Positions 1-5,040 of a stretch of 7,148 nt of DNA are shown one piece after another (within the stretch, counting starts at the first letter, position 1; the number at the start of each line of letters is the position of its first letter). The stretch lies in assembly GCA_025362115.1 (NCBI GenBank), contig JANYIK010000037.1:1-7148 (forward strand). The letters are read 5' to 3'. The notes below the pieces were generated by a model. That model was not told the DNA's origin, ran no database searches, and worked only from the letters and a program-made list of their open reading frames with translations. This stretch comes from Methylophilaceae bacterium. Its GTDB lineage: Bacteria; Pseudomonadota; Gammaproteobacteria; Burkholderiales; Methylophilaceae. Position numbers and translations under genes: made by a program.

Positions 1-3
1 CCC

Positions 4-30
4 CTTGAAATTCCCCAAACAGCCCATAGT
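4..30 (+). promoter_or_regulatory. Probable sigma-32 (RpoH) heat-shock promoter of htpG
   Basis: A CTTGAAA box at 4-10, preceded by a run of C, matches the RpoH -35 consensus (C-rich then CTTGAAA). A GCCCATAGT box at 22-30 resembles the CCCCATnT -10 element. The gap from CTTGAA to GCCCAT is 12 bases, about one shorter than I recall for groE-type promoters. The site lies just upstream of htpG, a classic RpoH target. The -10 box overlaps the hairpin at 18-42, and sequence before position 1 is not visible, so the call is moderate. Confidence 0.55.
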
Positions 31-42
31 TAATGGGCTGTT
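18..42 (+). terminator. Hairpin upstream of htpG, possible terminator of the preceding gene
   Basis: AACAGCCCAT (18-27) and ATGGGCTGTT (33-42) form a perfect 10-bp stem with a 5-nt loop. It is followed by an imperfect T-rich stretch (CCGTTTTATT, 43-52). This fits a rho-independent terminator for a gene lying left of the window. The stem also contains the proposed htpG -10 box, so only one of the two readings, or a double use, may be right. Confidence 0.45.
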
Positions 43-66
43 CCGTTTTATTGAGAGACCATTGTG

Positions 67-1983
67 ATGACCAAAACTGCTACCAAAAAAACCACCGAAA
101 AAGAAAGCTCGTCAAAAGAAACGCTGGGCTTCCAGGCCGAAGTGAAACAACTGCTACAGTTGATGATTCACTCGCTGTATTCCAACAAGGAAATTTTCTT
201 GCGCGAACTGATTTCCAACGCCAGTGATGCTGCCGATAAGCTGCGTTTTGAGGCGCTGGCCGACAGTGCGCTGTTTGGGGATGACAGCGAACTGAAAATC
301 CGCGTGGCGTTTGATAAAACGGCGCGCACTTTGACTGTTAGCGACAACGGCATAGGCATGAGCCGCGATGAAGTCATTAGCAATATCGGTACCATCGCCA
401 AGTCCGGCACGCGTGAGTTCTTTTCCAAACTCTCCGGTGACCAAGCCAAGGATGCCAATTTGATTGGCCAGTTTGGCGTGGGTTTCTATTCTTCTTTCAT
501 TATTGCCGACAAGGTCACGTTGACCACTCGCCGCGCAGGCAGTAACGAGGCGGTGCAGTGGGAATCCAAAGGCGAGGGCGATTACACGCTGGAGAGCGTA
601 GAAAAACCCAGTCGTGGCACGGAAGTCGTACTGCATTTGCGCGAAGGCGAGGACGAGTTTTTATCCGACTGGAAAATAAAATCTACCCTACGTAAATATT
701 CCGACCACATCACGCTGCCTATCGTGATGAAAAAATCGGAATGGAAAGATGGGCAAGAAGTCGCCACTGACGAGGATGAAACCGTCAATCAGGCTTCCGC
801 TTTGTGGGCGCGGCCTAAGAGCGAGATTGACGATGAGCAGTATCAAGCGTTTTACAAACACGTCGCACATGATTTTGAAGCGCCGCTGGCGTGGAGCCAC
901 AACCGCGTAGAAGGCAAGCAGGAGTACATTTCCTTGCTGTACGTGCCATCCCATGCGCCGTTTGATCTCTATGACCGCAAGGTGGCGCATGGTATCAAGC
1001 TGTATGTGAAGCGCGTATTTATTATGGATGACGCGGAACAACTGATGCCGCAGTACTTGCGCTTTATCAAGGGTGTGATTGATTCGGCGGACTTGCCGCT
1101 GAATGTGTCGCGCGAAATCCTGCAAGAAAGCCGCGAGATCGAAGGCATCAAGGCAGGATCGGTGAAAAAAGTGCTGGGTATGCTGGAAGACCTGGCTGAG
1201 AACCAGCCGGAAAATTACGCAAAATTCTGGAAAGAATTTGGTCGCGCGATGAAGGAAGGCCCAGGCGAAGACTTTGCCAACAAAGAAAAAATCGCCAGCC
1301 TGCTGCGTTTCTCTTCCACGCTGGACGACAGCGAAGTGCAGGCCGTTTCACTCAAAGACTACGTCAGTCGCATGAAACAAGATCAGGACAAGATTTACTA
1401 CGTCACCGCCGACACCTTTGCCGCCGCCAAGAACAGCCCGCACTTGGAGATTTTCCGCAAAAAAGGCATTGAAGTATTATTGCTCTCCGACCGCGTGGAT
1501 GAATGGCTGGCGAGCGGTTTGACCGATTTTGATAGCAAGAAATGGCAGTCTGTCGCCAAGGGCGACCTGGATTTGGGCAAGTTGGAAGACGAAGCCGAAA
1601 AAGAAGAGCAAAAGAAAGCCGAAGGCGAATTCAAGCCCATTATTGAGCGCATTCAAGCCACACTGGGTGACAAGGTGAAAGAGGTACGCGTGACGCACCG
1701 CCTGACCGATTCCCCGGCGTGTATTGTGACTGGTGAGCATGACATGAGCGCCAATCTGGAGCGTTTGCTTAAGTCCGCAGGACAAAACGCGCCTGGTACC
1801 AAGCCTACGCTGGAAATTAACCCGCAACATGCGCTGGTAGTCAAATTGCGCGATGAAACCAATGACGCGCGTTTCGAGGATTGGGCCAACCTTTTATTCG
1901 AACAGGCACTGCTTGCCGAAGGCGCGCAGCTGGATGATCCGGCGAGTTTTGTACGTCGTCTGAACGGTTTGCTGGCATTGTAA
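67..1983 (+). CDS. htpG: Molecular chaperone HtpG (bacterial Hsp90)
   Basis: ATP-dependent cytosolic Hsp90 chaperone that works as a homodimer, with DnaK, on late folding of client proteins. The protein is 638 aa from ATG 67. The N-terminal GHKL ATPase domain shows RELISNASDAADKLR (E47 the expected catalytic glutamate, N51 for Mg), DNGIGM (95 region, D93 contacting adenine) and GQFGVGFYS (134-142). The middle domain has LPLNVSREILQ with R349, which lines up with the catalytic arginine R336 of E. coli HtpG. The C-terminal dimerisation domain is complete. Relative to E. coli there is a lysine/serine/threonine-rich N-terminal extension of about 13 residues before GFQAEVKQLL. ATG 67 is preferred because GAGAG (53-57) sits 9 nt upstream; GTG 64 immediately before it is an alternative. 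A heat-shock-type promoter lies at 4-30. Confidence 0.98.
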   Translation: MTKTATKKTTEKESSSKETLGFQAEVKQLLQLMIHSLYSNKEIFLRELISNASDAADKLRFEALADSALFGDDSELKIRVAFDKTARTLTVSDNGIGMSRDEVISNIGTIAKSGTREFFSKLSGDQAKDANLIGQFGVGFYSSFIIADKVTLTTRRAGSNEAVQWESKGEGDYTLESVEKPSRGTEVVLHLREGEDEFLSDWKIKSTLRKYSDHITLPIVMKKSEWKDGQEVATDEDETVNQASALWARPKSEIDDEQYQAFYKHVAHDFEAPLAWSHNRVEGKQEYISLLYVPSHAPFDLYDRKVAHGIKLYVKRVFIMDDAEQLMPQYLRFIKGVIDSADLPLNVSREILQESREIEGIKAGSVKKVLGMLEDLAENQPENYAKFWKEFGRAMKEGPGEDFANKEKIASLLRFSSTLDDSEVQAVSLKDYVSRMKQDQDKIYYVTADTFAAAKNSPHLEIFRKKGIEVLLLSDRVDEWLASGLTDFDSKKWQSVAKGDLDLGKLEDEAEKEEQKKAEGEFKPIIERIQATLGDKVKEVRVTHRLTDSPACIVTGEHDMSANLERLLKSAGQNAPGTKPTLEINPQHALVVKLRDETNDARFEDWANLLFEQALLAEGAQLDDPASFVRRLNGLLAL

Positions 1984-1996
1984 AGTGTCACAGTCG

Positions 1997-2038
1997 CCAC
2001 TAGGATTTGCCTCTAATCAATAGGCTTTTCCTAAGTGG
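1997..2038 (+). terminator. Imperfect hairpin just after htpG, possible terminator
   Basis: Starting 13 bases after the htpG stop, CCAC/GTGG (1997-2000 with 2035-2038), TAGGA/TCCTA (2001-2005 with 2029-2033) and GCCT/AGGC (2009-2012 with 2022-2025) pair in order. Together they make 13 bp with a symmetric TTT/TTT internal loop, one bulged A and a 9-nt loop. The sequence after it (TTGAATTGTTTATT) is T-rich but not a clean U tract. It could end the htpG transcript or protect its 3' end. Confidence 0.4.
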
Positions 2039-2074
2039 TTGAATTGTTTATTACAACAATATTGCGAAAAATGT

Positions 2075-2102
2075 TTGCAATGCTTGGATTGTTATGTATG
2101 AT
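2075..2102 (+). promoter_or_regulatory. Candidate sigma-70 promoter of the cold-shock gene
   Basis: TTGCAA (2075-2080) and TATGAT (2097-2102) are separated by 16 bases, a reasonable sigma-70 pair. Transcription would start near 2109 and give a leader of about 110 nt before the ATG at 2219. Long structured leaders are typical of cspA-family mRNAs. This is read by eye; other AT-rich hexamers closer to the gene (2174-2200) could also serve. Confidence 0.45.
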
Positions 2103-2108
2103 GCGGCA

Positions 2109-2218
2109 ATCTGTAGGGTCAAGTTTCAGATTTTCGGTATCAGTTGTTGTACAACGTTTTGCCAGGATTTCCCTTGATTTCATATAGATATTTATTTAAT
2201 TAGTTTAAGGAAAATAGC
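2109..2218 (+). promoter_or_regulatory. Putative long 5' leader of the cold-shock mRNA
   Basis: The interval between the proposed start of transcription and the csp ATG is non-coding and becomes very AT-rich after 2175. It contains the perfect palindrome GTTGTACAAC (2146-2155) and ends in the ribosome site TAAGGA (2206-2211), 7 nt before the ATG. By analogy with cspA it may act as a temperature-responsive leader. I see no clear copy of the E. coli cold box, so the regulatory role is inference. Confidence 0.35.
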
Positions 2219-2422
2219 ATGGCAACAGGTATCGTTAAGTGGTTCAATGACGCAAAAGGTTTTGGTTTTATTACTCCAGATGGTGGTGGTGAAGATCTCT
2301 TCGCACACTTCTCTGCAATCAAGGCTGACGGCTTCAAGACTCTGCGCGAAAATCAACGCGTGACGTTTGAAGAAGCTACTGGCCCTAAGGGCAAGCAAGC
2401 CGCAAACATCGTTCCTGAATAA
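2219..2422 (+). CDS. Cold-shock protein, CspA family
   Basis: Small single-stranded RNA/DNA-binding beta-barrel protein that acts as an RNA chaperone, melting mRNA structure at low temperature or during rapid growth. The 67-aa product is exactly one cold-shock domain. It starts MATGIVKWFNDAKGFGFITP, carries the RNP1 motif KGFGFI (13-18) and the RNP2-type motif DLFAHF (26-31), and has aromatic W8, F15, F17, F28 and F31 for base stacking. It ends in GKQAANIVPE, as is usual for proteobacterial members. Ribosome site TAAGGA lies 7 nt upstream. The gene stands alone between a long leader and a strong terminator, so it is probably monocistronic. Which paralogue it is (cspA, cspC, cspD/E type) cannot be told from sequence alone. 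Lying directly after htpG puts a heat and a cold stress gene side by side, probably by chance. Confidence 0.97.
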   Translation: MATGIVKWFNDAKGFGFITPDGGGEDLFAHFSAIKADGFKTLRENQRVTFEEATGPKGKQAANIVPE

Positions 2423-2437
2423 TATTCGGAACAGTTG

Positions 2438-2466
2438 AAAAAACCTCGGTTCGCCGAGGTTTTTTT
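2438..2466 (+). terminator. Strong intrinsic terminator after the cold-shock gene
   Basis: ACCTCGG and CCGAGGT pair around a TTCG loop (2450-2453). The stem is extended by six A at 2438-2443 pairing with the T run at 2460-2466, giving up to 14 bp followed by T residues. Because of the A and T runs it can work in both directions. It begins 15 bases after the csp stop codon and separates csp from rlmJ. Confidence 0.93.
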
Positions 2467-2471
2467 ACGCC

Positions 2472-2477
2472 TATAAT
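2472..2477 (+). promoter_or_regulatory. Perfect TATAAT -10 box directly before rlmJ
   Basis: TATAAT occurs at 2472-2477, only five bases before the rlmJ ATG at 2483. A start of transcription 6-8 bases after the box would fall on or next to the ATG, giving a leaderless mRNA. No good -35 is visible at 16-18 bp spacing (best TTCGCC at 2450-2455, inside the csp terminator), so promoter strength is uncertain. Confidence 0.45.
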
Positions 2478-2482
2478 TTCCC

Positions 2483-3325
2483 ATGCTTAGCTACCGTCAT
2501 TCCTTTCACGCAGGCAATCATGCCGATGTGCTCAAGCATTTCGTACTAGTACAACTGCTGCAATACCTCAACCAGAAAGCCAAACCTTACTTTGTGGTAG
2601 ATACCCATGCCGGGGCTGGCCTATACGCGCTCGACCACAGCCACGCTGTCAAGAACGCGGAGTATGAAGAAGGCATCGCCAAATTACTGGCAAGTAACAA
2701 TCTGCCGGAACCACTCAAGGACTACGTGCAACTGGTGAAGCGGTTCAATCCCAATGGCGGATTGCTCCACTATCCCGGCTCACCACTCATCGCACAAGCA
2801 TTGATGCGGCCTGATGATAGGTTGCGTCTGTTCGAGTTGCACCCCGCGGATAGTAAGTTGCTGGAGCAGAATTTCGAGCATGATCGCCATGTGAAGATTG
2901 AACCCAGTGATGGCTTTGCTGGCCTCAAAGCCTATCTGCCACCACCGCCGCGCCGCGCACTGGTGCTGATAGACCCGCCTTATGAAGTGAAAGACGATTA
3001 CAAAACTGTGGTGAACACGCTAAAAGATGCGCTCAAGCGCTTCTCCACCGGCACTTATGCCGTGTGGTATCCCATGTTGCAACGGGAGGAGTCACAGGAG
3101 CTGCCTGAAAAACTCAAGCGTCTCGACATCACCCACTGGTTGCACGTAGGTCTGCAAGTCACCACGCCGACGCCGGATGGCTTTGGTATGCACGGCAGCG
3201 GCCTGTTCATCATCAACCCACCGTGGACCTTGCACGCCACCCTGAAAGCCGTCCTGCCGTTCCTCACCAAGACATTGGGGCAGGATGATGGTGCTAGTTA
3301 TTTGCTAGAGCAGCAAACCTCGTAG
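2483..3325 (+). CDS. rlmJ: 23S rRNA (adenine2030-N6)-methyltransferase RlmJ
   Basis: SAM-dependent methyltransferase that places N6-methyl on A2030 of 23S rRNA during ribosome assembly. The product is 280 aa, the same length as E. coli RlmJ. It keeps the family N-terminus MLSYRHSFHAGNHADVLKH, which fixes the start codon. The SAM-binding motif is DTHAGAG (40-46), followed by YPGSP (97-101), ELHP (118-121) and the catalytic amino-methyltransferase motif DPPYE (164-168). NPPW near the C-terminus also matches the family. No Shine-Dalgarno is present before the ATG (AATTTCCC), while a TATAAT lies five bases away, suggesting leaderless expression. It follows the csp terminator and is followed by repeat DNA, so it is probably transcribed alone. 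Confidence 0.97.
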   Translation: MLSYRHSFHAGNHADVLKHFVLVQLLQYLNQKAKPYFVVDTHAGAGLYALDHSHAVKNAEYEEGIAKLLASNNLPEPLKDYVQLVKRFNPNGGLLHYPGSPLIAQALMRPDDRLRLFELHPADSKLLEQNFEHDRHVKIEPSDGFAGLKAYLPPPPRRALVLIDPPYEVKDDYKTVVNTLKDALKRFSTGTYAVWYPMLQREESQELPEKLKRLDITHWLHVGLQVTTPTPDGFGMHGSGLFIINPPWTLHATLKAVLPFLTKTLGQDDGASYLLEQQTS

Positions 3326-3330
3326 TTTCC

Positions 3331-3436
3331 GTCATTCTGGCGTAGGCCAGAATCCAGCCTGGCATCAGGCAGAGGTATGCGGACTATGTGCGCAAAAGAA
3401 ACTTGACTGGATACCGGCCTTCGCCGGTATGACGAC
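3331..3436. repeat. REPIN-like element: two REP hairpins in inverted orientation
   Basis: Unit 1 (3331-3357) begins GTCATTCTGGC and ends AATCCAG; its hairpin is ATTCTGGC/GCCAGAAT with loop GTAG. Unit 2 (3407-3436, opposite orientation) has hairpin ATACCGGC/GCCGGTAT with loop CTTC. Reading unit 2 on the minus strand, 22 of 27 bases match unit 1. Four of the five differences are two pairs of compensating changes that keep both stems perfect. About 49 bases separate the units. Such GTCATTC...ATCCAG palindromes recur in many proteobacterial genomes. The element begins 5 bases after the rlmJ stop and may also protect or end that transcript. Confidence 0.8.
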
Positions 3437-3447
3437 CTGCTTTCACT

Positions 3448-3483
3448 CCCTCGCCCCTTGTGGGAGAGGGTTGGGGTGAGGGG
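3448..3483 (+). repeat. 36-nt C/G-rich palindromic unit, copy A
   Basis: A 23-nt imperfect hairpin (CCCTC gCCC / GGGa GAGGG, 3448-3470) is followed by the 13-nt tail TTGGGGTGAGGGG. The same 36-nt layout, 23-nt hairpin plus 13-nt G-rich tail, occurs twice in the coding region near 6381-6471. By hand alignment copy A and copy C agree at 27 of 36 positions. It lies 11 bases after the REPIN-like pair, so two repeat families are stacked in this gap. Confidence 0.75.
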
Positions 3484-3499
3484 TTTTCCTGTGGCTTAA

Positions 3500-3516
3500 A
3501 ACCCAACTTTTGGGTT
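3500..3516 (+). promoter_or_regulatory. Small hairpin just before the 107-aa gene
   Basis: AACCCAA (3500-3506) and TTGGGTT (3510-3516) form a perfect 7-bp stem with loop CTT, ending 11 bases before the ATG at 3528. It could be an operator, the end of the upstream repeat block, or an mRNA structure near the start. A weak -10-like TAAACT (3516-3521) overlaps its end. Function is unknown. Confidence 0.35.
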
Positions 3517-3527
3517 AAACTAATCCC

Positions 3528-3851
3528 ATGCAGATACACGTAGGCGAAACTTGGGGCAAACACAAAAAGACCGGCGGTATGGCGGTGTATCTCGTGTTGA
3601 ATATAGACCGCCACGGATTGCTCACTTTGCAGAACCTGGATAACCCCAGCAGCATCTTTGAAACCGTCGCTGAAAAGCTGGAAACCAGTGGTTATTTCCG
3701 GGTAAGCGAAACGCCCTACGTCAACCTCGCCGCGTCAAAAAAGACCAAACATAAACACAAGACCAAACTCACTCGTTGTCCGCGCACGGTAGACTTGTTT
3801 GAAGGCCGTGCAGACAGCGAGTTTCCGATGCAAGTGCAAGCCGCGGCTTAA
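3528..3851 (+). CDS. Hypothetical basic protein of 107 aa
   Basis: I do not recognise the family. The product begins MQIHVGETWGKHKKTGGMAV, has no signal peptide or membrane segment, and looks like a small soluble alpha/beta protein. A strand-like stretch YLVLNIDRHGLLTLQNL (about 21-37) is followed by a likely helix SSIFETVAEKLETSG (44-58). A very basic run KKTKHKHKTKL (about 69-80) could bind nucleic acid. A short acidic/neutral tail closes it. Coding is supported by ordinary base composition, the absence of a competing frame and a sensible distance to the next gene. The start is uncertain: ATG 3528 has no ribosome site, and ATG 3579 (MAVYLVLN) is an alternative that would drop 17 residues. 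Confidence 0.65.
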   Translation: MQIHVGETWGKHKKTGGMAVYLVLNIDRHGLLTLQNLDNPSSIFETVAEKLETSGYFRVSETPYVNLAASKKTKHKHKTKLTRCPRTVDLFEGRADSEFPMQVQAAA

Positions 3852-3890
3852 CACGCCGGTAATTCCTGAAACCAGTTGGGAGAACATGAG

Positions 3891-4112
3891 ATGAAACATC
3901 TATGGATAACGTTACTATTGGTGCTGGCTACTACCGTCGCGAGCGCCGCTGACCCTGAACAGAAGCCTGCACCCAAGAAAGAACCCGGAACGATGGAAAA
4001 AGCGGGGAATTCGGTAAAGTCCGGTTACCACAAGACCGTCAAGACGCTCAAAAAGCACGGCCACAAAGCGCCGTGTTCACAAGCACAGAAAAGCATGGCC
4101 CAGTGTCGTTAG
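3891..4112 (+). CDS. Small secreted lysine-rich hypothetical protein (73 aa)
   Basis: Unrecognised family. The N-terminus MKHLWITLLLVLATTVASAA is a good Sec signal peptide: one positive residue, a hydrophobic core, then AXA, with cleavage expected after A19 or A20. The mature part of about 53 residues is strongly basic and hydrophilic, with PEQKPAPKKEPG followed by KSGYHKTVKTLKKHGHK. It has two cysteines, C62 and C72, near the C-terminus that could form a disulphide in the periplasm. The start ATG 3891 is chosen because GGGAG (3878-3882) lies 8 nt upstream and the signal peptide begins there; the in-frame TTG at 3876 is less likely. It follows the 107-aa gene by 39 bases on the same strand and may be co-transcribed with it. 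Possible roles (binding polyanions, envelope stress) are guesses. Confidence 0.75.
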   Translation: MKHLWITLLLVLATTVASAADPEQKPAPKKEPGTMEKAGNSVKSGYHKTVKTLKKHGHKAPCSQAQKSMAQCR

Positions 4113-4155
4113 TGAATTTCCTAGCACTGCAAGCTTAAGGCAACTCTGATTCAAC

Positions 4156-4239
4156 CCGTTCGTGCTGAGTAATCTTCCGTCTACCCTTCGATAACCGCGC
4201 TATGCGCGGCACTCAGGGCGAACGGAAGGTGTATCGAAG
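4156..4239. repeat. Nested inverted-repeat element between the 73-aa gene and greB
   Basis: CCGTTCGTGCTGAG (4156-4169) pairs with CTCAGGGCGAACGG (4212-4225) with one wobble and one mismatch. CCGCGC/GCGCGG (4195-4200 with 4204-4209) forms an inner hairpin. Two alternative pairings also exist: CTTCCGT (4174-4180) with ACGGAAG (4222-4228), and CTTCGATA (4186-4193) with TATCGAAG (4232-4239). The ACCCTTCGA...CTCAGGGCGAACGG wording resembles a dispersed repeat common in proteobacteria. It abuts the stop codons of two convergent genes and may double as a terminator, although no T run is present. Confidence 0.65.
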
Positions 4240-4740
4240 CTAGTTGGCGGGCACCGTGTAACTGATGGCGGTAATCTCGTATTCTTCTTCGCCGCCCGGT
4301 GTCACCACCCGCAGTACATCACCTTCACCCTTGCCCAGCATCGCCTTGGCCAATGGTGACACCCAACTGATGTGACCCAATGACGGGTCAAGCTCATCCT
4401 GCCCCACGATGCGGTAAGTGATCTCCTCATCTTTGCTGATGGCATACAGCGTCACCCAAGCGCCAAAATATACCTTCTCCAGACTCTGCTGTTTGGTAGC
4501 ATCCACCACTTCGGCCAGGTCAATCCGCCGATAGAGAAATTTCAATCGTGCGTCTATCTGCCGCAATCGGCGCTTGCCGTAGATGTAATCTGCGTTTTCG
4601 CTACGGTCGCCGTTGGATGCCGCCCAGGCCACATCCCTCACCACGCCGGGACGTTCCACTTTATGGAGCTGGTCGAACTCGGCTTTAAGCACCGCGTAGC
4701 CTTCCGGCGTGATGTAGTTCTTTTGATCTGCCATAGTCAT
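4240..4740 (-). CDS. greB: Transcription elongation factor GreB
   Basis: GreB enters the secondary channel of RNA polymerase and stimulates cleavage of backtracked transcripts so that stalled elongation can resume. The 166-aa product has the N-terminal coiled coil (about 10-80). Its tip motif NGDRSENADYIYGKRRLRQI carries D45 and E48, the acidic pair expected to hold the catalytic Mg. Then comes the FKBP-like C-terminal domain with VYFGAWVTLY, YRIVGQDE and SPLAKAMLGKGEGD. DRSENADY followed by Y-x-K-[KR]-RLR points to GreB rather than GreA. The start is taken at ATG 4740, with a weak TAGG ribosome site about 10 nt upstream. A second in-frame ATG at 4734 gives MADQKNY and is possible. The gene is convergent with the 73-aa gene and divergent from the toxin-antitoxin operon, 72 bp between ATGs. 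Confidence 0.96.
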   Translation of the reverse strand: MTMADQKNYITPEGYAVLKAEFDQLHKVERPGVVRDVAWAASNGDRSENADYIYGKRRLRQIDARLKFLYRRIDLAEVVDATKQQSLEKVYFGAWVTLYAISKDEEITYRIVGQDELDPSLGHISWVSPLAKAMLGKGEGDVLRVVTPGGEEEYEITAISYTVPAN

Positions 4741-4776
4741 TGTATTTTAGCCTAAGGGGTTAAGCTGTTTTTGTGA

Positions 4777-4797
4777 TATAGTGAATACACGTATTCA
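4777..4797 (+). promoter_or_regulatory. Promoter -10 and palindromic operator of the toxin-antitoxin operon
   Basis: TATAGT at 4777-4782 is a five-of-six match to the -10 consensus. Immediately after it is the palindrome TGAATAC-AC-GTATTCA (4782-4797), two perfect 7-bp arms. The antitoxin ATG follows at 4813 after the ribosome site AAGGGA. A palindrome covering the transcription start is what autoregulation by a ribbon-helix-helix antitoxin requires. No clear -35 was found. Confidence 0.6.
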
Positions 4798-4812
4798 AAG
4801 GGAATTCTAGAC

Positions 4813-5040
4813 ATGGCAACTTCAATTCGACTTAACCCAGATATCGAGGAACGCCTTGATTTTTTATCCACGCAAACTGGCCGCACCAAAGCTTTTTATC
4901 TGCGCCAGATTATTGAAAGCGGGATGGAGGATTTGGAGGATTACTACCTTGCCGCTGAGGTGTTGGAGCGTGTGCGAAAGGGGCAAGAGGCGATTCATTC
5001 GGCAGCCGATGTCAGAAAAGACCTTGGGTTAAATGACTGA
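4813..5040 (+). CDS. RelB/CopG-type ribbon-helix-helix antitoxin
   Basis: Antitoxin of a type II system: it binds and neutralises the toxin encoded next to it and, as a dimer, represses the operon. The 75-aa product starts MATSIRLNPDIEERLDFLS, the beta strand plus first helix of a ribbon-helix-helix fold (about 1-45), with TGRTKAFYLRQIIESGMEDL forming the second helix. The C-terminal part, YYLAAEVLERVRKGQEAIHSAADVRKDL, is the helical, charged toxin-wrapping region usual for RelB-like proteins. AAGGGA lies at the right distance upstream and a palindrome at 4782-4797 is the likely operator. Its stop codon overlaps the toxin start (TGATG), which implies translational coupling. Confidence 0.92.
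   Translation: MATSIRLNPDIEERLDFLSTQTGRTKAFYLRQIIESGMEDLEDYYLAAEVLERVRKGQEAIHSAADVRKDLGLND

Noticed and set aside
33..227. Plus-strand 64-codon frame overlapping the htpG start
   Set aside because: It is a shifted reading of the htpG 5' end; htpG is unmistakable and well conserved.
2472..2482. Whole csp-rlmJ operon with rlmJ translated by read-through
   Set aside because: A very strong intrinsic terminator (2438-2466) separates the genes and rlmJ has its own TATAAT; read-through alone is unlikely.
3331..3483. A CRISPR array, because of repeated palindromes
   Set aside because: The units are in inverted orientation, belong to two different families and are not regularly spaced by unique spacers.
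3384..3614. Minus-strand open frame of 76 codons containing PSPQPSPTRGEG and TGEGRYPV
   Set aside because: These peptide strings are typical false translations of the palindromic repeats at 3407-3483, and the frame overlaps the start of the plus-strand 107-aa gene.
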